From Ferrimonas kyonanensis DSM 18153 (GTDB lineage Bacteria > Pseudomonadota > Gammaproteobacteria > Enterobacterales > Shewanellaceae), in assembly GCF_000425405.1 (NCBI RefSeq), contig NZ_AUDJ01000015.1, forward strand, positions 1-64,000: a stretch of DNA of 64,000 nucleotides. Direction: 5' to 3'. The notes under the pieces are model-generated. The model saw nothing but the letters and a program-made list of their open reading frames with translations. It was not told where the DNA came from and did no database searches. Made by a program: the position numbers and the translations under genes. Below, one piece after another: positions 35,162 through 44,444 of the stretch (positions are counted from its first letter, which is position 1; the number at the start of each line of letters is the position of its first letter).

Positions 35162-37345
35162 ATGGCGAAGTGGTTGCTCTGGATTGCGGCACTGCTGCTG
35201 TCAGGTTTACTGGTCACCATGGGGTATTACCAGTATCGGGACTGGCACCATCCTTACCGTGCCATTCAGGTCAGGCAATTGCCGCCGCCGGACCTCAAGC
35301 CAATGCTAAGCATCGACACCCACCTGGCACTGACTCCACGACCCCAGGAAACCTACGCGTTTCCTATTCCTCTAGGGAAAGTCGGCCCCGCTGAGCCCCT
35401 GTATGCGGGGGCCCGTCAATACCCGTTTTTCTGCATGACGCTGGCTTCCGGGCTGGGTCAGCCCCAGATTGACAACCATCGGGGGCAGGGAGTCGCGGTG
35501 TTTAATGATCGCGGCGGGCAACTGGGTGACACCATTCTGGGTTACAGCCGCGATTGTGGGCTGCCTTCGGTTCTGAATTACTTTTACCTCGACCTAAATG
35601 GGGTCCTGCGGCCCTACTTGCCAGGAAGCCCGGTGCCGCCGGAGCAGGTGGCACAAACGGAGATTAACGGTCGCTCGGTGGCGCAGATCTACCGGGTCGA
35701 GAGCGGTACCATCAACCGCTATATCTACCACATCGCCATGTTGGCGACGCCGGACATCGCCAGACAACAGGCCCCCTGGTGGAACCGGAAACTGATTTAT
35801 CAATTTCATGGTGGCAGTGGCATCGGCTTTCGTCAGGGGCGGTTAAAACCGTCGAAAATTGTCCGTAAGCGCCTGGAGCAGTTGCAACAAGGCTATGCGG
35901 TGATCAGTTCCACCGGCAATAAGACCAGTTACACCTACAACATGGTTCGGGCCGAGGACACCGCCCGCAGGGTTAAGCGCCAATTTGTCTCCCTGTACGG
36001 CCAGCCCAGCTACACCATTGGCATTGGCGGTTCCGGCGGCGGACTGAGTCAATATCTGATGGCGCAAAATCGCAGCCAGGTGTTCGACGGGGCACTGGCC
36101 TTGTACGCCTACCCCGACATGGTGACCCAGGCGTTGTATGGTTTGGACTGCGACCTGTTCAACACCTATTACGCCTTTCGCAGCCCCACTCGGCATCGTT
36201 GGCAGGACTTTGATAACCGCACCGAACTCGAGGGGCTCAATGCGGCCGCCGGTTTCAGTCAGCGAGCCCCGTTTCTGGAGCCGTTGAACCAGCTGCTCCA
36301 TGGGCGCTGGCCCAGTTGGCCTCAGGGATCCAGCGAGTGCATCAATGGCTGGTTTGGCCTGTCGGCACTGATTCATAACCCCAGGCAGGGCTATATTCGG
36401 CCGATGTTCAGTGACGCGATTGATCGGCAGCAGCATTGGAGTTACTGGGAAGATCTGGTGCAGATTTTTGGTCGTGATCAACACGGTTTTGCCCGCACGG
36501 CCTGGGGCAATCAGGGGGTGCAATATGGCCTACGTTCATTGCGGCAGGGGCGGATTTCGGTGGCGGAGTTTTTGCATCTGAATCGACACATCGGCAGTTG
36601 GCAGGAAACCGGGGTCATGAGCCGTGAGACCATCTGGACGCCGCTGGGGATGAGGCTGCCGTTGTGGTTGTCGCTGTGGGGTAATCACAACGTCACCGAA
36701 GGAGCGCCGGCCCCACGTCGGCAGCCGGATCCCTATGCGGTGGAGCGCGCCTACCGCACCGGTCAGGTGTTTATGGGCGCCAACCCCATTCCAGTGATCG
36801 ATCTGCGCCATTACCTGGAGGAGCGGCTGGATATGCATCACCTGTCTGCTTCCTTTGAAGCTCGGGCCCGCATCCTGGATTGGCACGGCCATACCGACAA
36901 CCAGGTTATCTGGGTGTCAGACTATCGCTACACGCCATTGAAAGAAGCGTTTGACGCCATGGAGTTGTGGTTGCAGGCCAGGCTGATGGGGCAGCCACGA
37001 CCCGCTCATATCGAGGACCAGTGCTTCGACGCCGACGGGCAGGTGCTGCAGCGGGGGGACGGAGTCTGGGATGGGCAATGGAATGGCCGCCAGCCGGGGG
37101 CGTGCAGTCAACGCTATCCCCACTTCAGCAATGCCCGGGTTCAGGCTGGTGGTCCCTGGCAAGGCAGCGTGTTTCAGTGTCGGCTGTTGTCCGTCGACGA
37201 GGCCGTGGCTCAGGGCCAGTATGGAGAGGTCGCCATGACCCCCTACCAGGCCCAGCTCAGGCAGGTGTTTCCCGACGGGGTCTGCGATCTGGCCGCTGGC
37301 GATGCCTTGCGGCCACCGGACTTGACCCCGGCGGCAGGGTTCTAA
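35162..37345 (+). CDS. DUF6351 family protein, tannase/esterase-like, membrane-anchored
   Basis: 727 residues from ATG 35162, which is preceded by GAGGAGG; the frame runs 60 codons further upstream but lacks coding character there. One N-terminal membrane segment (WLLWIAALLLSGLLVTMGYYQY) followed by a large extracytoplasmic domain. Blocks such as YPFFCMTLASGLGQPQIDN, GYSRDCGLPS and ESGTINRYIYHIAML, together with GIGGSGGGLSQYL (possible nucleophile near S291) and LDWHGHTDNQV (possible histidine near 574), fit DUF6351, an alpha/beta-hydrolase-like family of unknown substrate. Its stop overlaps the converging yqfA homologue by 4 bp. Confidence 0.75.
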   Translation: MAKWLLWIAALLLSGLLVTMGYYQYRDWHHPYRAIQVRQLPPPDLKPMLSIDTHLALTPRPQETYAFPIPLGKVGPAEPLYAGARQYPFFCMTLASGLGQPQIDNHRGQGVAVFNDRGGQLGDTILGYSRDCGLPSVLNYFYLDLNGVLRPYLPGSPVPPEQVAQTEINGRSVAQIYRVESGTINRYIYHIAMLATPDIARQQAPWWNRKLIYQFHGGSGIGFRQGRLKPSKIVRKRLEQLQQGYAVISSTGNKTSYTYNMVRAEDTARRVKRQFVSLYGQPSYTIGIGGSGGGLSQYLMAQNRSQVFDGALALYAYPDMVTQALYGLDCDLFNTYYAFRSPTRHRWQDFDNRTELEGLNAAAGFSQRAPFLEPLNQLLHGRWPSWPQGSSECINGWFGLSALIHNPRQGYIRPMFSDAIDRQQHWSYWEDLVQIFGRDQHGFARTAWGNQGVQYGLRSLRQGRISVAEFLHLNRHIGSWQETGVMSRETIWTPLGMRLPLWLSLWGNHNVTEGAPAPRRQPDPYAVERAYRTGQVFMGANPIPVIDLRHYLEERLDMHHLSASFEARARILDWHGHTDNQVIWVSDYRYTPLKEAFDAMELWLQARLMGQPRPAHIEDQCFDADGQVLQRGDGVWDGQWNGRQPGACSQRYPHFSNARVQAGGPWQGSVFQCRLLSVDEAVAQGQYGEVAMTPYQAQLRQVFPDGVCDLAAGDALRPPDLTPAAGF

Positions 37346-37992
37346 CTGGAGGGGATGACGTAGGCGGCGATGGCCACGCAGTGGCACACGGCGCCAGCCA
37401 ACACACACAGGTGCCAGATGGCGTGAGTATAGGGGGTCTTCTTGGCCACATAGAATACCACCCCGCCGCTGTAGCACAGGCCACCAATCCACAGCAGGTG
37501 GAAACCGGCACTGGGCAGAACCTGATACAGCGGGTAGATCACCAGCAGGCATAGCCAGCCCATCACCAGATAAGTGGTCAGGGCCAGTTTCTTGAAGCGA
37601 TTGATAAAAAAGGCCTTAAACACCACTCCGGCGATGGCCATGGACCAGATGATGGCCAGAATCATATCGGCTTTCCAGCCCTCGAGGCTGATGGACATCA
37701 TCGGCGTGTAGGTGCCGGCAATCAGCAAATAGATGGCACAGTGATCCAGCCGTTTGAATACCTTCTTGGCGCGGGGGTTGGAGATGGAGTGGTACAACGT
37801 CGAAAACAGGAACAGCAAAATCATGCTGGCGCCGTAGATACTGACGGCGGCAATGTCCCAGGCAGACAATACCGGAATTCCCTTGGTGAGCATCAGGGTG
37901 AGGCCGACGATGGCGGCGGCAACCCCCAAACCATGGGTAATGGCGTTGGCGATCTCTTCTCCTTGGGAGTAGGGCATAGCGGCTGAAGCCAT
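37342..37992 (-). CDS. yqfA: Hemolysin III / PAQR-type membrane protein (YqfA, TrhA)
   Basis: 216 residues from ATG 37992 (AAGGA five bases upstream); an ATG eight codons earlier is less well placed. Seven membrane segments, with the metal-site residues of the HlyIII/PAQR family: GEEIANAITHG, STLYHS and AIWHLCVLAGAVCH. E. coli YqfA/TrhA is linked to membrane lipid and energy homeostasis. A FabR-type operator lies 60 bases upstream, as reported for E. coli yqfA. Confidence 0.9.
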   Translation of the reverse strand: MASAAMPYSQGEEIANAITHGLGVAAAIVGLTLMLTKGIPVLSAWDIAAVSIYGASMILLFLFSTLYHSISNPRAKKVFKRLDHCAIYLLIAGTYTPMMSISLEGWKADMILAIIWSMAIAGVVFKAFFINRFKKLALTTYLVMGWLCLLVIYPLYQVLPSAGFHLLWIGGLCYSGGVVFYVAKKTPYTHAIWHLCVLAGAVCHCVAIAAYVIPSS

Positions 37993-38050
37993 AGGGTTCC
38001 TTTGCGGTTGCTGCATAAAAAGTCCGACCAGTGTAGCAGGAGATTATTTA

Positions 38051-38068
38051 AGCGTACACATGTACGCC
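38051..38068. promoter_or_regulatory. FabR-type operator upstream of yqfA
   Basis: GCGTACA-CA-TGTACGC is a perfect 7+2+7 inverted repeat (38052-38067), extendable to 12-base arms with one mismatch (38047-38072). It has the form I recall for FabR (YijC) sites at fabA, fabB and yqfA in enterics. Confidence 0.7.
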
Positions 38069-38197
38069 TAAAAATTTTATGGCGATGGTCAGCCTGTGTA
38101 TCAACAACCGAATAGGTTCTCACAGACTGCGGCCTTAGAGGGGCCATGATGAAGTGAAAGGGCGGGATTTTCCAGTCTGCGGCAGGGAAGTTGGTGC

Positions 38198-38219
38198 GGT
38201 GGCAGCTAAAGCTGCCACC
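38198..38219. other. Hairpin after the phosphatase gene
   Basis: Nine-base perfect stem GGTGGCAGC/GCTGCCACC with a TAAA loop, just 3' of the phosphatase stop. No T run on the minus strand, so it may stabilise the message end rather than terminate. Confidence 0.5.
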
Positions 38220-38227
38220 CAGGGACA

Positions 38228-38671
38228 TTACTGAACCACTTTGGCCATCTGCAGCAGTGACAGTAACTGGTCTTCTTCCAGTTCAATTCGAGGCTGGCCT
38301 TTGCTGGCCATTTTAAGCGCCTGTTCAAAGTCGTGCTCTTTGCGGATCAAATAGGCGGCGATGGCACTGACGGTGCGTTTTCGACCGTCGTTGCAGTGGA
38401 TGGCCACCGCACCGTCAAAGCGGTCGATGAACTGCTCCAGCTGTTGCAGTTGCTGAGGGCTGACGGTCTGACCGTCTTCGGTCGGCAGCCACAAATAAGG
38501 AAGTTGCCAGTTGTGGTACAGCTGGTGATTGTCTTCGCTGTCCAGCAGCGAGACCACGGCCTGGAATCGTGATTTTGCCAGGGTGCCCAGCTCGTGAGTC
38601 TGTGGCTTGCGCATGCCGGCAAGGCGACCCGGGATAACCCACCAGGGAGTCAGGGTGTCAGTATGTGTCAT
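38228..38671 (-). CDS. Dual-specificity/tyrosine phosphatase-like protein
   Basis: 147 residues, cytoplasmic. P-loop IHCNDGRKRT contains the CX5R signature (C93, R99), with a candidate general acid in LPTEDGQTV. This is the cysteine-phosphatase fold (DSP/PTP group); the substrate is unknown. Preceded by its own gap of 289 bp, in which I see only the hairpin at 38913-38944. Confidence 0.8.
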   Translation of the reverse strand: MTHTDTLTPWWVIPGRLAGMRKPQTHELGTLAKSRFQAVVSLLDSEDNHQLYHNWQLPYLWLPTEDGQTVSPQQLQQLEQFIDRFDGAVAIHCNDGRKRTVSAIAAYLIRKEHDFEQALKMASKGQPRIELEEDQLLSLLQMAKVVQ

Positions 38672-38912
38672 GGTGCTCTCCTGTAGTCGTCAGTGAGAGT
38701 AGTGTAGGAAGTTTACCGGGCACAGGTGAAAGGAAACCGATGGATTTCGGCGTTTCGTTCAGACTCAATTAAGCTGGATGAATATCGCTTTATTTTGGGT
38801 TAAGTGCGCCTAAGTTTAGCGATAATGCTTCGATCTCCGATAACGCAATGGACACGACTGGCAACCTGAACGTAACCATCGCCGCTTAAACTGTACACAA
38901 TTGCACCGTTTT

Positions 38913-38944
38913 GGCCCACTGCCTTCGAGCGAAGGTAATGGGCC
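38913..38944. other. Long hairpin downstream of aqpZ
   Basis: A nearly perfect stem of about 15 bases (GGCCCACTGCCTTCG against CGAAGGTAATGGGCC, two mismatched pairs) just after the aqpZ stop. No T run follows on the minus strand. The 38672-38960 gap holds nothing else I can support. Confidence 0.5.
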
Positions 38945-38960
38945 AGAAATGAGCAGGAAT

Positions 38961-39650
38961 TCAGGATTGATCGGAGCCCAGATAACGGTACAGGAACGCG
39001 CCTAATATTGCCCCAACAATGGGGGCCAGCCAGAACAGCCACAGTTGAGACAGGGCCCAGTCACCCACATACAGGGCCACACCGGTGCTGCGAGCGGGGT
39101 TTACTGAGGTGTTGGTGACCGGGATGCTGATTAAATGGATCAGGGTCAGGCACAGGCCAATGGCGACGGGCGCAAGTCCTGCCGGTGCCCGGGGATCGGT
39201 GGCGCCCAGTATGACCACCAGAAAGACCATGGTCATCACCACTTCGGTGAGCAGCGCCGCGCCCAAGCTGTATCCCCCTGGGGAGTGGCTGTCATAACCA
39301 TTGGCGGCAAAGCCGGCGCTGACATCAAACCCTGGCGCGCCGCTGGCGATCAAAAACAGCACTCCCCCTGCCACCAGGCCGCCGGCGACCTGGGCCAGAA
39401 TGTAGGGCAACAGGGCGCTGGCTTCAAAGCGGCCGCCGGCCCACAGTCCAATGGATACCGCCGGATTCAGGTGGCATCCCGAGATGTGGCCCAGGGCAAA
39501 GGCCATGGTCAGTACGGTTAAGCCAAATGCCAGCGACACACCCAGCAGGCCAATGCCCACGTCGGGAAAGCCCGCAGCTAATACGGCACTGCCGCATCCG
39601 CCAAGAACCAGCCAGAAGGTACCGATGAATTCTGCACAATAGCGTTGCAT
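38961..39650 (-). CDS. aqpZ: Aquaporin Z
   Basis: 229 residues, six membrane segments and two half-helices with NPA boxes ([11 protein letters not shown] and [10 protein letters not shown]). The selectivity positions include the arginine after the second NPA, and the length fits orthodox water channels. It lets water cross the inner membrane. Single gene. Confidence 0.95.
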   Translation of the reverse strand: MQRYCAEFIGTFWLVLGGCGSAVLAAGFPDVGIGLLGVSLAFGLTVLTMAFALGHISGCHLNPAVSIGLWAGGRFEASALLPYILAQVAGGLVAGGVLFLIASGAPGFDVSAGFAANGYDSHSPGGYSLGAALLTEVVMTMVFLVVILGATDPRAPAGLAPVAIGLCLTLIHLISIPVTNTSVNPARSTGVALYVGDWALSQLWLFWLAPIVGAILGAFLYRYLGSDQS

Positions 39651-39831
39651 GCTTTACTCCATGTCTGTCTTAGGGGGCGCCATGCCAATTCGTTAGTAAC
39701 TGTCGGGTACACAGGCAGTTACCTATGAATAGCGGGCGTTCACAGTGTAGACCAGAGCGGACAGGGCTGCTTTTTAGGGGGGCTGGATTGGGGCAGGGGG
39801 TTGGGCCGAAGTCAGGCTTCGGCCCCAGTGT

Positions 39832-40728
39832 TTAATGACGGAGTTTGCCGACCAGGTGAGCAATGGCCACCAATATAAAACCGGCAATCATGCCGATGAG
39901 GCCGTTCAGCAGGGCGGGTACCAGCGCGGAGGCGATATGGCCAACGGCGGGGATCAACGCGGTTTCGGCGGCGGCCTCGGAGATCCATTCGCTGAACAGG
40001 TGTACGCCGTGACTCAAGATGCCGCCGCCGACCAGGAACATGGCAATGGTGCCGATCAGCGACAGGGATTTCATCAGTTTCGGGGCGGCGGCCAGCAGCA
40101 GACGGCCAAAAGACTGGGCCACAGAGGTGGAACGTTGGCTCAGGTACAGGCCGGCATCGTCGATTTTCACAATGACCGCCACCAGCCCGTAAACGCCGAT
40201 GGTCATCAGAACGGCGATGGTGGACATGGTGGCCACCTGGGTCATAAACGGCGCGGCGGCCACGACCCCCAGCGTCAACACGATGATTTCTGCAGACAGA
40301 ATAAAGTCGGTACGGATGGCCCCTTTGATCTTGGTTTGTTCATATTGTTGCTGATCGTCACCACTGAGATCCGGTGCCTGGCGATGGCTCTGCTTGGAGA
40401 CCATCTCCAGCACTTTTTCCGCGCCTTCGAAGCAGAGGAACAGGCCGCCAAGCATCAACAGTGGGGTTATCAGCCAGGGAATAAAGGCACTAATGGCCAG
40501 GGCGGCGGGCACCAGAAAGCACTTGTTCACTAGCGAGCCCTTGGCCACGGCCCAGATCACCGGCAGTTCGCGGTCGGCTTTGACTCCGGAAACCTGTTCG
40601 GCATTCACGGCCAGGTCGTCGCCGAGCACGCCAGCGGTCTTACGGGCGGCCACTTTGCTCATAACGGCAACATCGTCCAGCAGGGACGCGATGTCATCCA
40701 GAAGGGTTAATAAACTGGCTCCGGCCAT
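39832..40728 (-). CDS. yedI: DUF808 inner membrane protein YedI
   Basis: 298 residues beginning MAGASLLTLLDDIASLLDDVAVMSKVAARKTAGVLGDDLAVNA, nearly identical in pattern to E. coli YedI. Several membrane segments; function unknown. The ATG at 40728 matches homologues; five more codons are open upstream. A hairpin (39803-39811 with 39817-39825) follows the gene but lacks a T run. Confidence 0.92.
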   Translation of the reverse strand: MAGASLLTLLDDIASLLDDVAVMSKVAARKTAGVLGDDLAVNAEQVSGVKADRELPVIWAVAKGSLVNKCFLVPAALAISAFIPWLITPLLMLGGLFLCFEGAEKVLEMVSKQSHRQAPDLSGDDQQQYEQTKIKGAIRTDFILSAEIIVLTLGVVAAAPFMTQVATMSTIAVLMTIGVYGLVAVIVKIDDAGLYLSQRSTSVAQSFGRLLLAAAPKLMKSLSLIGTIAMFLVGGGILSHGVHLFSEWISEAAAETALIPAVGHIASALVPALLNGLIGMIAGFILVAIAHLVGKLRH

Positions 40729-40801
40729 TTCGGTATCATCCAATACAAAATCAGTAAGTTAGCCAAACAGGATAGGCCCGACTCCGGCGGACTGCAACTG
40801 C

Positions 40802-42418
40802 CTAATCGCTGGGTTGGGTGTCAATGGTCACATAACATACTGCTGCCTGAATGCCTTGGTTGCCAAAGAAGGTCAGCCAACGGGTCTGGTTGTCTCTCAG
40901 GGTGTCGCCGGGACCTTTGACCTCCAGCCACAGGTGCTGATCATCCCGGGTCAGAAACAGGTCTGGATGGCCGCTGCGATTGGCGTTGAGATCAAACAGC
41001 AGTCGCCGAAAACAAGCGGTCAGCTGTGGTCGGCTCAGGCGAGTTAGGGCCGACTGGATCAGCGGTCGGTTGATTCTGTCCCAGTTGACCCAGTAGTTGG
41101 CAATTCCCCGTTTTTGATCGTAAGTCTCCAGTAGCTGTGCGGGTTGCCAGTGGCACAGGAGGTGATCGATGAGGTCGCCACGGGCCTGATGGAAGCCGGG
41201 ACTGAACATGTCTTTGGGGCCCAGCTGATAAGGATTGAGAAAGGCGCCTCGGACTGGCGCGAAGATTGCTGGCCAGAAAGCCAGGCCAAACAGCGCGTTG
41301 AGCAGGGCGTTCTCACTGTAATCTGCCTGCCAGCCCAGACTCCGGTAGTGCTCCGCAACCAGTTGTTCAACTGGCAGGTCTTTGTCCCTCAGGCTCAGGG
41401 TGTGCTGCTGAATTTGCGGAGCAACCGGCTGCGGAAACGCGAACGGCGCAAGTCGGTTCAGTTTTTTCCCCAACCGCCGGGCGACGGTCAGTTCCTGTTC
41501 GTTTTGTGGGCTGTCGAGCATGGCCTGCACCAGTGGGCGGGCCAGGTGTGGCGCGTCGGCGCTCAGGTGCAGCCTGGCCTGACGCTCGCGGCTGGGGGCG
41601 AGCGGACTGTGCTGATACAACGCCAATGCACGCTGCGGTTGCTTGGCGCGTTCAAATTCGCGGGCAATCTCCAGCAGCAGTCGCTGTCGTCGTCGCTCCC
41701 ACTTGTCCCAGGGCAGGGGCAAAGGCAGATCGTCGATCAGGGCCAGAATCGCCGCTCGGTCTTTTTGCTCGACGGCCTGGTGGTAACGCTTGTTCAGTCG
41801 ACTCAGGTGTCGGGCTGCCTCCAATTGCGGCCGCTGTTCAAAGGCGTTCAGGCTGGGATCCAGCGAGTAGTCTTCAAATACCTGAATGCCCAGATCGCTG
41901 ACGACGAACTGGGCCAGATCCTGATGCGCATTGCCAAAATAGAGCAACAACAGGGTCTCCAGTAGCTCCGGTTGGCTCAGGGCGATCAACGGCATTGGGG
42001 GTAAGGGAAGGGCTTGTTGGTCAAGCAGCACCACTAACTGGGGTTTTCGCAGTTTCTCCTGCCCGCAAGGGGCATGATGGAGTAACTCAGCTTTGGTTAC
42101 CCAGGGCGCCAGCTGTGACCAGTCGTGGGGCTGAAAGCTGTGGATCATACCGGCATCTCGCAGGAGGCTGATGGCACCGGCGAGGTCGTCGATCTCTGGG
42201 TAGCGGAGCTTATCGGTACGAAATACCGGGCCTTTTCTTGATAGCAGTCGAACACACAGGCAGCGCGCCGGGTGGGGCAGGGCATCGAAGTCTCGAATCC
42301 AGCCCAGTTCGTCGTCGCTCAGCAGCGCTTGGTAGCGACCCCGCACGTGGTTCACCATGCGAGTGAAATTACCGAGGTAGTAGTCTTGAGGTAGATCCGG
42401 TTGTGGGGCTGAACTCAC
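40802..42418 (-). CDS. VRR-NUC domain nuclease (FAN1-type)
   Basis: About 538 residues; no ATG fits, and GTG 42418 or TTG 42424 are the possible starts. The C-terminal VRR-NUC domain has the PD-(D/E)XK pattern PDLFLTRDDQHLWLEVKGPGD (D, then ExK). The N-terminal and middle parts are helical repeats as in bacterial FAN1 (Fanconi-associated nuclease 1) homologues, which unhook interstrand crosslinks and cut 5' flaps. Follows the amidohydrolase gene on the same strand after a 100 bp gap. Confidence 0.88.
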   Translation of the reverse strand: MSSAPQPDLPQDYYLGNFTRMVNHVRGRYQALLSDDELGWIRDFDALPHPARCLCVRLLSRKGPVFRTDKLRYPEIDDLAGAISLLRDAGMIHSFQPHDWSQLAPWVTKAELLHHAPCGQEKLRKPQLVVLLDQQALPLPPMPLIALSQPELLETLLLLYFGNAHQDLAQFVVSDLGIQVFEDYSLDPSLNAFEQRPQLEAARHLSRLNKRYHQAVEQKDRAAILALIDDLPLPLPWDKWERRRQRLLLEIAREFERAKQPQRALALYQHSPLAPSRERQARLHLSADAPHLARPLVQAMLDSPQNEQELTVARRLGKKLNRLAPFAFPQPVAPQIQQHTLSLRDKDLPVEQLVAEHYRSLGWQADYSENALLNALFGLAFWPAIFAPVRGAFLNPYQLGPKDMFSPGFHQARGDLIDHLLCHWQPAQLLETYDQKRGIANYWVNWDRINRPLIQSALTRLSRPQLTACFRRLLFDLNANRSGHPDLFLTRDDQHLWLEVKGPGDTLRDNQTRWLTFFGNQGIQAAVCYVTIDTQPSD

Positions 42419-42518
42419 GCGCAATGCTCATGCTGATCGGCAGAGCCTTAACCATACCGAAGCGGTGGCCCGGCGCAACTGTTCAATGTTGGTGACGGGC
42501 CACGGGGTCGTTGCTCCT

Positions 42519-44141
42519 TTATAGGTCGGATTGCTGGTAGACCGGCTGACCGTCGATGTAGGTGGCCAATACCTGGGTCTGCCAGATCTGCTCCACCGGC
42601 ACGGTGAAGTAGTCGCGATCGATGAGGATAAAATCGGCGCGCTTGCCCGGATCCAGTGATCCCAGCTCATTTTCCTGAAAGCTGGCATAGGCGGCGCCGA
42701 GGGTAAAGCCATGCAAGGCTTGTTCACGGCTCAGGCTTTGTCTCGGGTACCAACCTCCCTCAGGGTGGCCTTGATGATCCTGGCGAGACACCGCCGAGTA
42801 CAGTCCCCAGAAGGGGTTTGGCGACTCGATGGGGAAGTCGGAACCGGCGGCAAAGGGGATGCCTTTGTTGATCACGGTCTTCCAGGCATAGGCGCCGTGA
42901 ATCCGCAGTGATCCCAGTCGGTCTTCGGCCATGTTCATGTCGGAGGTGGCGTGGGTGGGCTGCATCGAGGCAACGATGCCGGCGGCTTTGATGCGGTCAA
43001 AGTCGCTGGGTTCGACCACCTGCAGGTGTTCGATGCGGTTGCGCTGCTCTGGTTTCCCGTAGGCGATCATCGCCTCCAGCACCTCGCGGTTGCCACGGTC
43101 GCCGATGGCATGGACATTGGCCTGGAAGCCGCGGTTGATCACCCCTTTAATTCGCCGTTTGAGCTCTTTAATCGGGTGAATCAACAGCCCCCTGTGGCCT
43201 TTCATGTCACTGTAGTCGTCCAGCAGGGCGGCGCCGCGACTGCCCAGGGCGCCATCGGCATAGAGCTTCACCGAGCGGGCGATGAGTCGATCGCCGAAGT
43301 AGGGGCCTGGCATGCGGCTGAGGGTGTCCAGATCCGACACCATGGCGTAGATTCGAATGGGCAATTGCTGTTGCTGATCCCACATCTGGTACATCTGCAG
43401 GGTCTGATGGTTGACGCCGGCATCGTGGACACCGGTGAGTCCAAGTGACGCCAGTTTACGGGTGGCAGAACGAAATGCCGCCTCGGTTTCGTGGGGTTCT
43501 CGCGGCGGCAGGCGTCCTTCCACCAGCCCCATGGCGTTGTCGATCAGGATGCCGGTTGGCGAGCCGTCGGCATTTCGCAACAGTTGCCCCCCTTCAGGGT
43601 CGGGGGTGGTGGGCGTGATGCGGGCCAGCGTTAATGCCTGGCTGTTTCCCCAGCCGGCATGGCCGTCCACCCGCCTAAGCCAAACCGGCCTTTCCGGTAC
43701 TACGGTGTCCAGATCGCTGGCGGTGGGAAAGGCGGTATCGGGCCACAACTCTTGGTTCCAGCCTCGGCCTCGAATCCAGGTCAGGTGAGGGTGAGCATCG
43801 GCGAACTGGCGCACACGCTCCAGAGCGGCTTGTTTGCTGGTGATGCCACTGAGGTCTAGGTCGGACTGCAGGTAGCCCAGCCCCATAATATGACCATGGG
43901 CGTCGGTCAACCCTGGCAGTAGGGTGTGGCCTTTGCCATCGATAATCCGATCCGGCGAAAGTCCGTTGAAGCCGTCTCGTGCAGCGGTGACGACCACCTT
44001 GCCGTCGTCGATGTGCAGGGCACCAAAGCGGTGAACTCCCTGCTCGGTAAGGGTGTAGCCATTGACGTTGTTGATTACCAACGAGTCAGCAAGCGATGCG
44101 GAAGACAGAGCCAGACACAGGGCTCCCAGCAGAACGCGCAT
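42519..44141 (-). CDS. Secreted amidohydrolase (YtcJ-like)
   Basis: 540 residues from ATG 44141 (AAGGA spaced by 6); the frame is open 48 codons upstream without coding character. Signal peptide MRVLLGALCLALSSASLADS, then an amidohydrolase family 3 fold: LLPGLTDAHGHIMGLG (HxH metal ligands), FQANVHAIGDRGNREVL, IRIEHLQV-type and FAAGSDFPIESPNP. Acts outside the cytoplasm on an unknown amide or imide. Confidence 0.88.
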   Translation of the reverse strand: MRVLLGALCLALSSASLADSLVINNVNGYTLTEQGVHRFGALHIDDGKVVVTAARDGFNGLSPDRIIDGKGHTLLPGLTDAHGHIMGLGYLQSDLDLSGITSKQAALERVRQFADAHPHLTWIRGRGWNQELWPDTAFPTASDLDTVVPERPVWLRRVDGHAGWGNSQALTLARITPTTPDPEGGQLLRNADGSPTGILIDNAMGLVEGRLPPREPHETEAAFRSATRKLASLGLTGVHDAGVNHQTLQMYQMWDQQQQLPIRIYAMVSDLDTLSRMPGPYFGDRLIARSVKLYADGALGSRGAALLDDYSDMKGHRGLLIHPIKELKRRIKGVINRGFQANVHAIGDRGNREVLEAMIAYGKPEQRNRIEHLQVVEPSDFDRIKAAGIVASMQPTHATSDMNMAEDRLGSLRIHGAYAWKTVINKGIPFAAGSDFPIESPNPFWGLYSAVSRQDHQGHPEGGWYPRQSLSREQALHGFTLGAAYASFQENELGSLDPGKRADFILIDRDYFTVPVEQIWQTQVLATYIDGQPVYQQSDL

Positions 44142-44444
44142 TTCAATTCCTTTTGAATAGAGTGAGTTAGATTTATCTCCTTGGCCGAAGACTACCGTAT
44201 CAGTAGGGTGCTTGGCCAGGCAATGACCGATATCATGGCTTTGGATTGTGGCTGCGTCGGCGGTCTTGTCAGTTGCGCCGGGCACTGTGGCCTTCGGTTG
44301 GGGTTGGTGGAATTTTAATCGCAGGATGGTTGGCTAAAGTCACTGACAAATCAAGGTATTTCCCTTCATTTTGTTGCTTTAATGTTGCATTAACCCATGT
44401 TACTGTGTGGGTATCTACCTTTTGGGGAGAGGGTAATTTTGGCC
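44142..44444. other. Divergent intergenic region
   Basis: 303 bp between the amidohydrolase and PAS-GGDEF-EAL genes. It must hold both promoters; I find no clear operator, terminator or small gene. Confidence 0.4.

Noticed and set aside
38800-39042. 80-codon minus-strand frame overlapping the end of aqpZ
   Set aside because: Starts inside aqpZ in another frame, has no ribosome-binding site, and shows no recognisable domain, although its last 40 codons look protein-like.
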